The notes beneath the pieces were generated by a model that worked only from the letters and a program-made list of their open reading frames with translations, was not told the origin of the DNA and searched no databases. This document shows, piece by piece, positions 10,407 through 19,793 of a DNA stretch of 64,000 bases. Location of the stretch: NCBI RefSeq assembly GCF_029945885.1, contig NZ_JAQSDK010000006.1, positions 124,001-188,000 of the forward strand, written 5' to 3'. Position 1 is the stretch's first letter, and the number at the start of each line of letters is the position of its first letter. Made by a program: the position numbers and the translations under genes. This DNA is from Brevundimonas sp. GTDB taxonomy: Bacteria > Pseudomonadota > Alphaproteobacteria > Caulobacterales > Caulobacteraceae.

Positions 10407-11390
10407 ATGCCAACCGATACCCTGTTCCTGTTGTCTGGTCTCGTCCTGCTGATTGCAGGCGGCGACCTTCTGGTGCGCGGAGCGGTCCGGATCGCCGGGA
10501 GACTGCGCCTCTCGCCGATGCTGATCGGCCTGACGGTCGTGGGTATGGGCACCTCGACGCCCGAACTGGCCGCCAGCCTCCAGGCCAGCCTGGCCGGATC
10601 TCCAGGCATCGCCATCGGCAATATCGTAGGATCGAACATCGCCAATGCCCTTCTGATCCTTGGGGTGGCCGCCCTGATCGCCCCAATCGTGGTCAGTGGC
10701 CGCGCCCTGTGGCGCGACGGCGGCGTGGGCCTTCTAGCTGTCCTGGCGCTGCTGGCCGCCGGGACGACAGTGGGGCTCACCCGCGTGGCCGGTCTAGCCT
10801 TCCTGATCATGATGGCCGGTTATATCTATTCTGCCTATCGTCAGGAGCGCATGGGGGCTCTTCACAGCGCCGCCTATGATCGCGCCGCGGCGATGGAAGC
10901 GATCGATCCGGCCCTGGTTCCGCACGATCAGCCCGAGGGCCGTCTGTCGGTTGCCCTCATGCTGCTCGTCGTCGGTCTGGCGCTGGTCGTCGGCGGCGGC
11001 AGCCTTCTGGTGCATGCCGCAATCGGCATCGCCGAACAGCTCGGGGTCAGCGACACCGTCATCGGGCTGACAGTGGTGGCGGTGGGGACATCCGTCCCCG
11101 AACTGGTCACCTCGGCTGTGGCGGCGTGGCGCAGGCAGGGCGGGATCGCGCTCGGCAATGTGCTCGGCTCCAACATCTACAACATCCTGTTCATCGGTGG
11201 CCTCACCGGGGTGATCGCCCCCACCGGCGTGCCCGCCAGCATCATGGCCTTCGACCTCTGGGCTCTGGTGGCCGCGCTGCTGGTCGTGATGGTGTTTGCC
11301 TTTTCCGGCGGACGGTTGAGCCGGAAGGAAGGCCTGATCCTCGTCGCGGCATATCTTGCCTATGCAGCCTACACGGCCGGCCTGCTCTGA
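10407..11390 (+). CDS. Calcium/sodium antiporter (CaCA family, YrbG-like)
   Basis: Two alpha repeats: GMGTSTPELAASLQASLAG..GNIVGSNIANALLILG and AVGTSVPELVTSAVAAWRRQGGIALGNVLGSNIYNILFIGG. Confidence 0.92.
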   Translation: MPTDTLFLLSGLVLLIAGGDLLVRGAVRIAGRLRLSPMLIGLTVVGMGTSTPELAASLQASLAGSPGIAIGNIVGSNIANALLILGVAALIAPIVVSGRALWRDGGVGLLAVLALLAAGTTVGLTRVAGLAFLIMMAGYIYSAYRQERMGALHSAAYDRAAAMEAIDPALVPHDQPEGRLSVALMLLVVGLALVVGGGSLLVHAAIGIAEQLGVSDTVIGLTVVAVGTSVPELVTSAVAAWRRQGGIALGNVLGSNIYNILFIGGLTGVIAPTGVPASIMAFDLWALVAALLVVMVFAFSGGRLSRKEGLILVAAYLAYAAYTAGLL

Positions 11391-11633
11391 AAGTCCGGCG
11401 CTGGGACAGCTAGTTGCCAGCGGGTTCAGTCCCTGGTGGTCTGCAAGATCTGGCCGCTTTTTGTCAGGCGGGGCCTCAGGTCAAACGGTGTGTGGCCGCG
11501 CTCGGGCTGAGACCCGGGGACTGCCCATGACGCTGACCCGGCATCGCGCTCCAGCCCTGAGCTGGGACCGGTGTTGTTAGGGAAAACAAATGCCCGTCCA
11601 AGGTAATGAATTATAAGGATAATTCAGTAGCGA

Positions 11634-11723
11634 TGGCGGACAGGGTGGGATTCGAACCCACGGTAGGCTCACACCTACGGCGGTTTTCAAGACCGCTGCC
11701 TTAAACCACTCGGCCACCTGTCC
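11634..11723 (-). tRNA. tRNA-Ser (anticodon TGA), CCA encoded
   Basis: Reverse complement GGACAGGTGGCCGAGTGGTTTAAGGCAGCGGTCTTGAAAACCGCCGTAGGTGTGAGCCTACCGTGGGTTCGAATCCCACCCTGTCCGCCA. Acceptor pairing, long variable arm and GGTTCGAATCC T-loop are visible. Confidence 0.95.
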
Positions 11724-11822
11724 TGCGGACCGGATTCGCAAATCCGGTGCGGGCGAGGGGGCATAGCAAACAAACGGCCGGTTAACCAAAGCGGAAATGT
11801 CTTGGGGCATGTTTGAGCCACC

Positions 11823-12665
11823 ATGAGAGCCGTACCGACCGCCATGACCCCGCGATTTTTGAAGGCGGCCCTGATCCTGGGCCTGATGTCGCTGCTGGCC
11901 GCCTGCGCCAGCGCGGGCGCGCGCGACGGGGGCTTTACGGCCGGGGCGCGACTGCCGGTGGTCACCGATCCGGCCCCGATCGTCTCGGGCACGATGCGGC
12001 CCTACCAGATCCGGGGGCAGTGGTACCGGCCGGCCGAGGACCCGACCTATGATGTGGTCGGCATGGCGTCCTGGTACGGCGACCAGTTCAACGGCCGTCC
12101 GACCTCGACCGGCGAGATATTCGACATGCATGCCCTGACCGCGGCCCACAAGACCCTGCCCTTGCCGGGCCTGGTCGAGGTCACCAACCTGGCCAACGGC
12201 CGCAGCGTGGTGCTGCGGGTCAATGACCGGGGGCCGTTCGTCGACGACCGGATCATCGACCTGTCGCGCGGCGCGGCCGAGGAACTGGACCTGCTCTCGC
12301 GCGGCGTCGGCCAGGTGCGGGTCCGCTATCTGGGCCGGGCACCGCGCCAGGGCGGGGGGATGCGGCTGCAGACGGCGTCGGCCAGCGCGCCGGTCCGGCT
12401 CGAGGCGGCCGCGCCGGAGCCGGCCCTGGCCTTCAGCGGCACCACCTACTGGGTCCAGGCCGGGGCCTATGCGAATCGCCGCACCGCCCAGCGCATCGCC
12501 GGGCGACTGGGTGACAGCGCCACGGTCGATGAGGTCCGGACCTCACAGGGTCGCTTGTACCGGGTTCTGGTCGGGCCCTGGAATGACGCCAATGCCGCAG
12601 AACGGGCCCGTCAGGCCGTTCTGGCACGCGGGGTCGACGACGCCCTGTTGATATCCGCCTCCTGA
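11823..12665 (+). CDS. rlpA: Septal ring lytic transglycosylase RlpA family protein with SPOR domain
   Basis: GMASWYGDQFNGRPTSTGEIFDMHALTAAHKTLPLPGLVEVTNLANGRSVVLRVNDRGPF (DPBB), lipobox LAAC, and C-terminal SPOR (YWVQAGAYANRRTAQRIAGRLG). Confidence 0.92.
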   Translation: MRAVPTAMTPRFLKAALILGLMSLLAACASAGARDGGFTAGARLPVVTDPAPIVSGTMRPYQIRGQWYRPAEDPTYDVVGMASWYGDQFNGRPTSTGEIFDMHALTAAHKTLPLPGLVEVTNLANGRSVVLRVNDRGPFVDDRIIDLSRGAAEELDLLSRGVGQVRVRYLGRAPRQGGGMRLQTASASAPVRLEAAAPEPALAFSGTTYWVQAGAYANRRTAQRIAGRLGDSATVDEVRTSQGRLYRVLVGPWNDANAAERARQAVLARGVDDALLISAS

Positions 12666-12714
12666 AATCCGGCGGAGGGTTTGCAGGGCCGTCCCGGGTC
12701 GTCATGGTGCGCCG

Positions 12715-13341
12715 GTGTCCAGTGGAATCTTCATCACTCTCGAAGGCGGCGAGGGAACCGGCAAGTCGACCCAGACCCGCCGGCTCGTCGAACGCCTGCG
12801 CGCCGAAGGCCGCGGCGTCGTGCAGACGCGCGAGCCCGGTGGCTCGGCCGGTGCCGAGGCGATCCGCAACCTGGTCGTCGCCGGGGACGCCGAACGCTGG
12901 TCGGCCCGCACCGAGACCCTGCTGATGTATGCGGCGCGCTCGGATCATCTGGAGCGGACCATCCGCCCGGCCCTCGAGGCCGGGGACTGGGTGGTCTGTG
13001 ACCGGTTCGCCGACTCCAGCCGCGCCTACCAGGGGGCCGGGGGCGGTGTGTCGCCGGATTTCATCGAAAAGCTGGACGCCGGTATCGTCGGTACCGACCA
13101 GCCGGACCTGACCCTGGTGTTCGACCTGCCGGTCGAGGTGGGCCTGGAACGGGCGTTCGGGCGCGGCCTGTTCGAGACCCGGTTCGAGTCCAAGGGGCTG
13201 GCCTTCCATAGCCGGCTGCGCGAGGGCTTTCTGGCGATCGTCCGCGATCATCCCGAACGCTGCGTGCTGATCGACGCCGACGGCACCGAGGACGAGATCG
13301 AGGCCCGGGTCTGGGCGGCTGTCCAGGCGCGCACCTCATGA
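12715..13341 (+). CDS. tmk: dTMP kinase
   Basis: GIFITLEGGEGTGKSTQTRRLVERL; VQTREPGGSAGAEAIR; VVCDRFADSSRAYQGAGGG. Confidence 0.95.
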   Translation: MSSGIFITLEGGEGTGKSTQTRRLVERLRAEGRGVVQTREPGGSAGAEAIRNLVVAGDAERWSARTETLLMYAARSDHLERTIRPALEAGDWVVCDRFADSSRAYQGAGGGVSPDFIEKLDAGIVGTDQPDLTLVFDLPVEVGLERAFGRGLFETRFESKGLAFHSRLREGFLAIVRDHPERCVLIDADGTEDEIEARVWAAVQARTS

Positions 13342-14318
13342 CCGACCATCCGCGCGACCGTTTCGACCTGGTGCCGGACCTGGCGGCGGAGACCGCGTTC
13401 GAGGAGGCCCGCGATCGGGGACGGCTGCATCACGCCTGGCTGCTGTGCGGGGTCGAGGGCACCGGCAAGGCCAGTTTCGCCTATCGCGCCGCGCGCCGAC
13501 TGCTGGGGGCCGCACCCGACCCGGCACGCGGGCCGCTGGGGGCGCGGCCGAACGATCCGGTCAGCCAGCTGGTCTCGGCCCAGTCGCACCCCGACCTGAT
13601 GGTGCTGGAGCGACTGGTCGAGGGCGGCAAGACCAAGAAGACCATCTCGGTCGACCAGGCCCGTGATCTGCCGGAATTCTTTTCCAAGAGCCCGTCGCGG
13701 GCCCAGTACCGGGTGGCGATTGTGGATGCGGCCGATGACCTGAATGTCAATGCTGCCAATGCTTTGTTGAAGGTTCTTGAGGAGCCGCCTGCGCGCGGTG
13801 TCGTACTGCTGGTGACCCATGCGCCGGGGCGGCTGCTGCCGACCATCCGCTCGCGCTGTCGCCGGCTGGCCTTTCCGGTCTGGACCCCGGCGGCGCTGGC
13901 ACAGCTGCTGCGGGACCGGGCCGGACTCGAGGCGGAGGAGGCGGGGCGGATCGCCGGCCTGGCCAATGGCTCGCCCGGCGCGGCCCTGGCCCTGGCCTCG
14001 GGCTCGACCCTGGAGGCTGACCGGCTGGCGCGCAGCTGGGTCGAGGCCGTCACGGTCGACCGGGCCGAGGCCCTGGCCATCGCCGACGGTTTCCGCGGGG
14101 TCGAGGGTCAGGCGCGGTTCGAGACCCTGATGGACCGGTTGATCGCCGCGGTGAAGATGCGGGCCCTGGATGAGGGCAGGGGGCAGGGGGCCCGCTGGGC
14201 CGAACTGTGGACCCGGCTGTCGGACCTGCCGGACCGGACCGCCGGACTGAACCTCGATCGTGGTGACGTCCTGGCCGGGGCCCTGGCGGATCTGGCGCGC
14301 ACCAAGGCGGCGGGCTGA
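13338..14318 (+). CDS. holB: DNA polymerase III subunit delta'
   Basis: HAWLLCGVEGTGKASFAYRAAR; AANALLKVLEEPPARGVVLLVTHAPGRLLPTIRSRCR. Confidence 0.93.
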   Translation: MTDHPRDRFDLVPDLAAETAFEEARDRGRLHHAWLLCGVEGTGKASFAYRAARRLLGAAPDPARGPLGARPNDPVSQLVSAQSHPDLMVLERLVEGGKTKKTISVDQARDLPEFFSKSPSRAQYRVAIVDAADDLNVNAANALLKVLEEPPARGVVLLVTHAPGRLLPTIRSRCRRLAFPVWTPAALAQLLRDRAGLEAEEAGRIAGLANGSPGAALALASGSTLEADRLARSWVEAVTVDRAEALAIADGFRGVEGQARFETLMDRLIAAVKMRALDEGRGQGARWAELWTRLSDLPDRTAGLNLDRGDVLAGALADLARTKAAG

Positions 14319-15106
14319 TGCTGATCGACAGCCACGTCAACCTGCACGCGCCCCAGTTCGATGAGGATCGTGACGCGGTCATCGCCCGGGCCCGTGCGGC
14401 CGGCGTCGGCCTGATGGTCGAGATTTCGGACCGGCTGACCACCTTTGAGGCCACCCACGCCCTGGCCGTGGCCCATGACGACATCTGGTGCACGGTCGGG
14501 GTCCATCCGCATGAAGCCAAGGATGCGGCCGACCTGACGGCTCGCACCCTGATCGATCTGGCGGCGCGTCCCAAGGTGGTCGGCATCGGCGAATGCGGCC
14601 TCGACTTCCACTATGACCTGAGCCCGCGCGACATCCAGGCGACGGTGTTCCGCCAGCATATCGCCGCCGCGCGCGAGACCGGCCTGCCGCTGGTGGTGCA
14701 CACGCGCGAGGCCGATACGGTGATGGGGGCGGTCCTGGCCGAGGAACACGCCGCCGGGCCGTTCAAACTGTTGATGCATTGCTATACCAGTGGTCAGGAA
14801 CTGGCTGATCTGGCTGTCGAACTTGGCGCCTGGTTCTCGGTGTCGGGCATTGCTACCTTCAAGGCCGCCGAAGAGGTCCGGGCCGTGATCCGGACCCTGC
14901 CGGCCGACCGGATAATCGTCGAGACCGACTGCCCCTATCTGGCCCCGATGCCGCATCGGGGACGGCGCAATGAGCCGGCCTATGTCGGCCATGTGCTGGA
15001 AAAGCTGGCCGAGATCCGCGGCTGGAGCGCGGTCGAGGCTGAGCGGCAGACGACGGACGCCTTCTTTGCCCTGTTCGACCGTATTCCCCGACCGGCGGGA
15101 GCCTGA
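14318..15106 (+). CDS. TatD family hydrolase
   Basis: LIDSHVNLHAPQFDEDRDAVIARARAAGV; GIGECGLDFHYD; IIVETDCPYLAPMPHRGRRNEPAYVGHVLEKLAEIRG. Confidence 0.94.
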   Translation: MLIDSHVNLHAPQFDEDRDAVIARARAAGVGLMVEISDRLTTFEATHALAVAHDDIWCTVGVHPHEAKDAADLTARTLIDLAARPKVVGIGECGLDFHYDLSPRDIQATVFRQHIAAARETGLPLVVHTREADTVMGAVLAEEHAAGPFKLLMHCYTSGQELADLAVELGAWFSVSGIATFKAAEEVRAVIRTLPADRIIVETDCPYLAPMPHRGRRNEPAYVGHVLEKLAEIRGWSAVEAERQTTDAFFALFDRIPRPAGA

Positions 15107-15108
15107 GC

Positions 15109-15912
15109 ATGGCGGGTGAACTGGAAGTCGTGATCCTCGGCTCCGGCTCGTCCGGTGGCGTACCGCGCGGGGACGGGGACTGGGGTGACTGTGATCCGGC
15201 CGAGCCGAGGAACCGTCGCAGTCGCTGTTCGCTGCTGCTGCGGCGACACGGGGCAGGGGGCATCACCAGCGTGCTGATCGACACCTCGCCGGACCTGCGC
15301 AGCCAGGCGTTGGCGGCCGGGGTCAAACACGTCGACGCCGTGCTCTACACCCACGACCACGCCGACCAGACCCACGGCATCGACGACCTGCGGGTGTTCG
15401 CCATGCGCAAACGCCAGCGAATCCCGGCCTGGATGGACGCCGCGACGACCGCGGCCCTGACCGGGCGGTTTCCCTATATCTTCGAGAGCGTCGAGGGCTA
15501 TCCGGCCGTTCTGGACGCCCGGGCGATACCGCCCCACGGTGAAGCCTGGATGGTTAACGGCGGGGGCGGCCCCCTGCCTGTTAACACCTTCGACCAGGCG
15601 CACGGGCCGATCCGCTCGGTCGGCTACCGGATCGGGCCTGTGGTCTATTCGAGTGACGTCTCGGGTCTGGATGAGCCGGCGCTGGAGGCCGTGCGCGGGT
15701 CTGAACTCTGGATCGTCGATGCGCTGCGCTGGACGCCGCATCCGACCCACGCCCATCTGGACCTGACCCTGGACTGGATCGCGCGGTCTGGCGTGCCGAG
15801 AGCTGTGCTGACCAATCTGCATCTTGATCTGGATTACAACGCTTTGTCTGTCATTGTTCCGGCTGGTGTTGAGGTGGCGTTCGACGGCTGGAGTGGTCGG
15901 TTCGCACTGTAA
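15109..15912 (+). CDS. MBL fold metallo-hydrolase (PhnP-like)
   Basis: ILGSGSSGGVPRGDGDWGDC; VLYTHDHADQTHGIDDLR; TPHPTHAHLDLTLDWI. Confidence 0.92.
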   Translation: MAGELEVVILGSGSSGGVPRGDGDWGDCDPAEPRNRRSRCSLLLRRHGAGGITSVLIDTSPDLRSQALAAGVKHVDAVLYTHDHADQTHGIDDLRVFAMRKRQRIPAWMDAATTAALTGRFPYIFESVEGYPAVLDARAIPPHGEAWMVNGGGGPLPVNTFDQAHGPIRSVGYRIGPVVYSSDVSGLDEPALEAVRGSELWIVDALRWTPHPTHAHLDLTLDWIARSGVPRAVLTNLHLDLDYNALSVIVPAGVEVAFDGWSGRFAL

Positions 15913-16020
15913 CAGGCCCTTCCAGGGTCGAATTGCCGGTCTCATATTTCGCATAATATATCTTAGGCGATAAACGGATCGCGCGGCGAGGCTCGGTTTC
16001 GGGTCTCTGGACCCGTCCCC

Positions 16021-16752
16021 TCAGGCGACGATGCCGAAGACCTTGCCGATGCCCGCCGTAACGGCCAGGGCCACCGCCCCCCAGAAGACCACCCGGGCCA
16101 CCGGCCGCACCAGGCCGGCTCCACCCGCCCGGGCACCGGCCGCGCCGAGGGCGGCCAGAAAGACCAGCGAGGTCAGGCTGACCAGCGGAATGGTCAGGTT
16201 GGACGGAGTCACGCCGACGATGATCAGCGGTGCCGCGGCCCCGACGGCAAAGGTCGCGGCCGAGGTCCAGGCGGCCTGGATCGGCCGCGCCGTGGTGATT
16301 TCGGAAATGCCCAGTTCGTCACGGGCGTGCGCCCCGAGGGCGTCCCGGGCCATCAGCTGGGTCGCGACCTGGGCGGCCAGGTCCGGGGTCAGACCCCGCA
16401 TCATATAGATGCCGGCCAGCTCGTGATGTTCGGCCTCGGGATTGTCGAGCAGTTCCTGGGCCTCGCGCGCCAGATCGGCCTTTTCGGTGTCGGACTGGGA
16501 ACTGACCGAGACATATTCCCCGGCGGCCATCGACAGCGCGCCGGCGACCAGTCCCGCCCCGCCGGCGATCAGGATGGCGCTCTTGCCGGATCCGGCCGCG
16601 GCGACGCCGACGATCAGGCTGGCGGTCGAGACGATTCCGTCATTGGCCCCCAGGACGGCGGCGCGCATCCAGCCGATGCGGGATACGAGGTGGGACTCAC
16701 CATGGGTATGAATACGGCTCATCCCGGCATTCGACGCCGTGCCGCCACTCAA
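16021..16752 (-). CDS. VIT1/CCC1 family protein (iron/manganese transporter-like)
   Basis: LVSRIGWMRAAVLGANDGIVSTASLIVGVAAAG..LSMAAGEYVSVSSQSDTEKADLARE. Confidence 0.92.
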   Translation of the reverse strand: MSGGTASNAGMSRIHTHGESHLVSRIGWMRAAVLGANDGIVSTASLIVGVAAAGSGKSAILIAGGAGLVAGALSMAAGEYVSVSSQSDTEKADLAREAQELLDNPEAEHHELAGIYMMRGLTPDLAAQVATQLMARDALGAHARDELGISEITTARPIQAAWTSAATFAVGAAAPLIIVGVTPSNLTIPLVSLTSLVFLAALGAAGARAGGAGLVRPVARVVFWGAVALAVTAGIGKVFGIVA

Positions 16753-16769
16753 GGCAAGCCCTGACGCGG

Positions 16770-18173
16770 CTAGAGGTGGATCATGCGACCATAGGCGTCG
16801 AGGGCGGACTCATGCATCGCTTCCGACATGGTCGGGTGCGGATAGACGGTGCCGTGCAGATCTTCCTCGGTCGCCTCCATGGTGATGGCGGTGACGAAAC
16901 CCTGGATCATCTCCGTGACCTCGGCCCCGATCATATGGGCCCCGATCAGGGCCCCGGTCTTCGCATCGAAGATGGTCTTGACGAAGCCGTCGGTGTCGCC
17001 GGCGGCGATGGCCTTGCCGTTCACCTTGAACGGGAATCGGCCGACCTTGACCTCGCGTTTGGCCTCGCGGGCCCCCTGCTCCGTGATCCCGACCGAGGCG
17101 ATCTGCGGCTGGGAATAGGTGCAGCCGGCGATCGGCGAATGGACGTTGGGCGTCTTGAAGGCGGCGATATGTTCGGCGGCGTGGATACCTTCGTGCGACG
17201 CCTTGTGGGCCAGCCAGGGGGCCCCGGCGCAGTCGCCGATCGCGTACAGGCCCTTCACATTGGTCTGGCAGTGGCCGTCGATGGTGATGTGACCGCGGTC
17301 CATGGCCACGCCCAGGGCTTCCAGACCGATGCCGTCGGTATTGGCGGTAATGCCGACCGCCGAGATGCAGACCTCGGCCTCGAGGGTTTCGGTCTTGCCG
17401 CCGGCCTCGATGGCGACCTGGACACCCTTGCCGCTCTTCGACACCTTGGTGACCTTGGCGTTGACCCGGAATTTGAAGCCGCGTTTCTCGAATGATTTCT
17501 GAGCGGCTTTGGACACTTCCTCATCTTCGACGGGAAGAATGCGCGGCAGGGCCTCGACCACGGTGACGTCGACACCGAGGGCGCGATAGAAGCTGCCGAA
17601 CTCGATGCCGATGGCCCCCGAGCCGATGACGATGATGGATTTGGGCAGGCGTTTGGGGGCCATGGCCTCGCGATAGGCCCAGATACGCTCGCCGTCGGCC
17701 GCGAGGCCGATCTGCGGCAGGGCCCGGGCCCGGGCCCCGACCGCCAGCATCACCGTCTTCGCCTCGACCGTGCGGCTGCCGCCGGCCTTGAGGGCGATGA
17801 CCACCTTCGGGGCGGCGCTGCCCTTTTCAAGCCGGGCGGTCCCCTCGATGACCTCGATCTTGTTCTTCTTCATCAGATAGCCGACGCCGGCGTTCAGCTG
17901 TCTGGCCACGCCGCGCGAGCGGGCGATGATGGCGTCGAAATCAAAGCCGACCTTCTCGGCCGACAGGCCGAATTCCTTCAGATGCGACAGGCTTTCGAAC
18001 TTCTCGCCGGACTTGAGCAGGGCCTTGGTCGGGATACAGCCCCAGTTCAGGCAGATGCCGCCCAACAGGTCGCGCTCGACTATGCCGACCTTCAGGCCCA
18101 GCTGGGTGGCGCGGATGGCGGCTACATAGCCGCCCGGACCCGAGCCGATGACGAGGAGATCGAATTCAGCCAC
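16770..18173 (-). CDS. lpdA: Dihydrolipoyl dehydrogenase (E3)
   Basis: DLLVIGSGPGGYVAAIRATQLGLKVGIVERDLLGGICLNWGCIPTKALLKS; C-terminal HAHPT-like VYPHPTMSEAMHE. Confidence 0.96.
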   Translation of the reverse strand: MAEFDLLVIGSGPGGYVAAIRATQLGLKVGIVERDLLGGICLNWGCIPTKALLKSGEKFESLSHLKEFGLSAEKVGFDFDAIIARSRGVARQLNAGVGYLMKKNKIEVIEGTARLEKGSAAPKVVIALKAGGSRTVEAKTVMLAVGARARALPQIGLAADGERIWAYREAMAPKRLPKSIIVIGSGAIGIEFGSFYRALGVDVTVVEALPRILPVEDEEVSKAAQKSFEKRGFKFRVNAKVTKVSKSGKGVQVAIEAGGKTETLEAEVCISAVGITANTDGIGLEALGVAMDRGHITIDGHCQTNVKGLYAIGDCAGAPWLAHKASHEGIHAAEHIAAFKTPNVHSPIAGCTYSQPQIASVGITEQGAREAKREVKVGRFPFKVNGKAIAAGDTDGFVKTIFDAKTGALIGAHMIGAEVTEMIQGFVTAITMEATEEDLHGTVYPHPTMSEAMHESALDAYGRMIHL

Positions 18174-18183
18174 GGTGTCGTCC

Positions 18184-19461
18184 TTACGCCAGCATCGTCA
18201 CAGGGTTCTCGATCATCGCCTTGAACACCTGCAGGAATTTCGCACCGATCGCGCCGTCGACCACGCGGTGATCGCAGGTCAGGGTCACGGTCATCACCGT
18301 GGCCACGGCCAGCTGGCCATCCCGGACCACCGGGCGGGGCTCCCCTGCCCCGACGCTCATGATCGCGCCCTGGGGCTCGTTGATGATCGAGGCGAAGGAT
18401 TTGATCCCGAACATGCCCAGGTTGGAGACCGAGAAGGTGCCGCCCTGGAACTCGTCCGGCTTCAGCTTGCGGTCGCGGGCGCGTTTGGCCAGGTCCTTCG
18501 ATTCCGTGGCGATCTGCGACAGGGTCTTGGTCTCGGCCTTGCGGATGATCGGGGTGATCAGGCCGCCGTCGATGGCCACGGCCATGGCCACATCGGCGTG
18601 GTGATGCAGGGCGATGCCCTCGGGCGAATAGCTGGCATTGGCCTCCGGCACGGCCTTCAGCGCCATGGCCGAGGCCTTGATGATGAAGTCGTTGACCGAG
18701 ACCTTGATCCCGTCCTTCTCGAGCAGGGCGTTGACCTTGACCCGCGAGGCCAGCAGGCCGTCGATGTCGCAGTCGATGGTCAGGGGGAAGTGCGGCACGT
18801 CGCGGAAGCTGTCGGTCAGGCGCCGGGCAATGGCCTTGCGCATGCCGTCCAGCGGCACGAGGTCGTAGCTGCCGTCCGGGATGCCCATCTGGGCCAGGGA
18901 CTGGACCTTGCGCGGCTCGGCGCTCGCGGGGGCACCGGCGGCGGGGCGGGCTTCGCCCTTGCCGGCGGCCTCGATGTCGCGTTTGACGATCCGACCGTGC
19001 GGACCGGTGCCGGTCACGGCGTTCAGGTCCAGACCGGCCTGTTCGGCCAGACGGCGGGCCAGGGGCGAGGCAAAGACGCGCGCACCATCGGCGCGTTTGG
19101 CGGCGGGGGCGGCCTTGGTCGGCTCGGCCCGGGCAGGCTCGGCCTTCGAAGCCGTCGCCTCGGTCTTTTCAGCTTTCGCGGTCTCGGCTGCCTCGGCCTT
19201 CGGGGCCGGGGCGGCGGTCTCGCCGTCCGGCTTCAGTCGGGCGATCGGGGTGTTGACCTTCACCCCCTCTGTACCCTCGGCGACGAGAATCTCGGTGATC
19301 TCGCCCTCGTCGACGGCCTCGACCTCCATGGTCGCCTTGTCGGTCTCAATCTCGGCCATGACGTCACCGGCCTTGACGGTGTCGCCGACCTTGACGTGCC
19401 ATTTGGAGAGGACGCCCTCCTCCATCGTCGGCGACAGGGCGGGCATCAGAATGTCGGTCAT
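18184..19461 (-). CDS. pdhC: Pyruvate dehydrogenase E2, dihydrolipoamide acetyltransferase
   Basis: N-terminal lipoyl domain ([16 protein letters not shown]), E3-binding domain ([36 protein letters not shown]), catalytic [17 protein letters not shown]. Confidence 0.95.
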   Translation of the reverse strand: MTDILMPALSPTMEEGVLSKWHVKVGDTVKAGDVMAEIETDKATMEVEAVDEGEITEILVAEGTEGVKVNTPIARLKPDGETAAPAPKAEAAETAKAEKTEATASKAEPARAEPTKAAPAAKRADGARVFASPLARRLAEQAGLDLNAVTGTGPHGRIVKRDIEAAGKGEARPAAGAPASAEPRKVQSLAQMGIPDGSYDLVPLDGMRKAIARRLTDSFRDVPHFPLTIDCDIDGLLASRVKVNALLEKDGIKVSVNDFIIKASAMALKAVPEANASYSPEGIALHHHADVAMAVAIDGGLITPIIRKAETKTLSQIATESKDLAKRARDRKLKPDEFQGGTFSVSNLGMFGIKSFASIINEPQGAIMSVGAGEPRPVVRDGQLAVATVMTVTLTCDHRVVDGAIGAKFLQVFKAMIENPVTMLA

Positions 19462-19793
19462 TGGGTCTCCCCGGATGCCTCGACCTTGTCGCCCGCCGCG
19501 GCGGCCGCACGGATGCCGGCGGAGCGGTCATGGGCGTCGGTCCAGGACTGACGGATCGTGTCCAGCACCTCTTCCTGGTTCAGACCGCGACGCTCGGCAT
19601 AGGCGCGCGAGAAATGCCAGGCGGCCTCGGCCAGGACGCTGCCGACCATACGTTCGTCGTTGAGGACCGGACGCAGGATCATCTGCGGGCGATCGCCGCC
19701 CCACCAGATACGGATCAGTTCGGAGACGTCATCGGTGCGGCCGCTCTCCAGCAGTTCGGGCGGGATCGGCAGAGCCTTGCTTTCAACGGTCAT
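19458..19793 (-). CDS. Uncharacterised small protein in PDH operon (DUF5076-like)
   Basis: 111 aa; overlaps pdhB stop and pdhC start by 4 nt each. [49 protein letters not shown]-type sequence. DUF number recalled, not searched. Confidence 0.8.
   Translation of the reverse strand: MTVESKALPIPPELLESGRTDDVSELIRIWWGGDRPQMILRPVLNDERMVGSVLAEAAWHFSRAYAERRGLNQEEVLDTIRQSWTDAHDRSAGIRAAAAAGDKVEASGETQ

Noticed and set aside
9851-10810. 319-aa minus-strand ORF spanning the intergenic gap and antiporter start
   Set aside because: Half is antisense to the antiporter; the rest has no recognisable domain, so it was treated as the unexplained gap only.
15552-15586. Two GTTAAC sites resembling CtrA half-sites
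   Set aside because: They lie inside the MBL coding sequence and the spacing does not match TTAA-N7-TTAA.
16000-16015. CGGGTC-TCTG-GACCCG hairpin between convergent MBL and VIT genes
   Set aside because: Short stem with no U-tract on either strand; not enough to call a terminator.
18148-19551. 467-aa plus-strand ORF opposite pdhC
   Set aside because: Antisense shadow of pdhC; no supported product.
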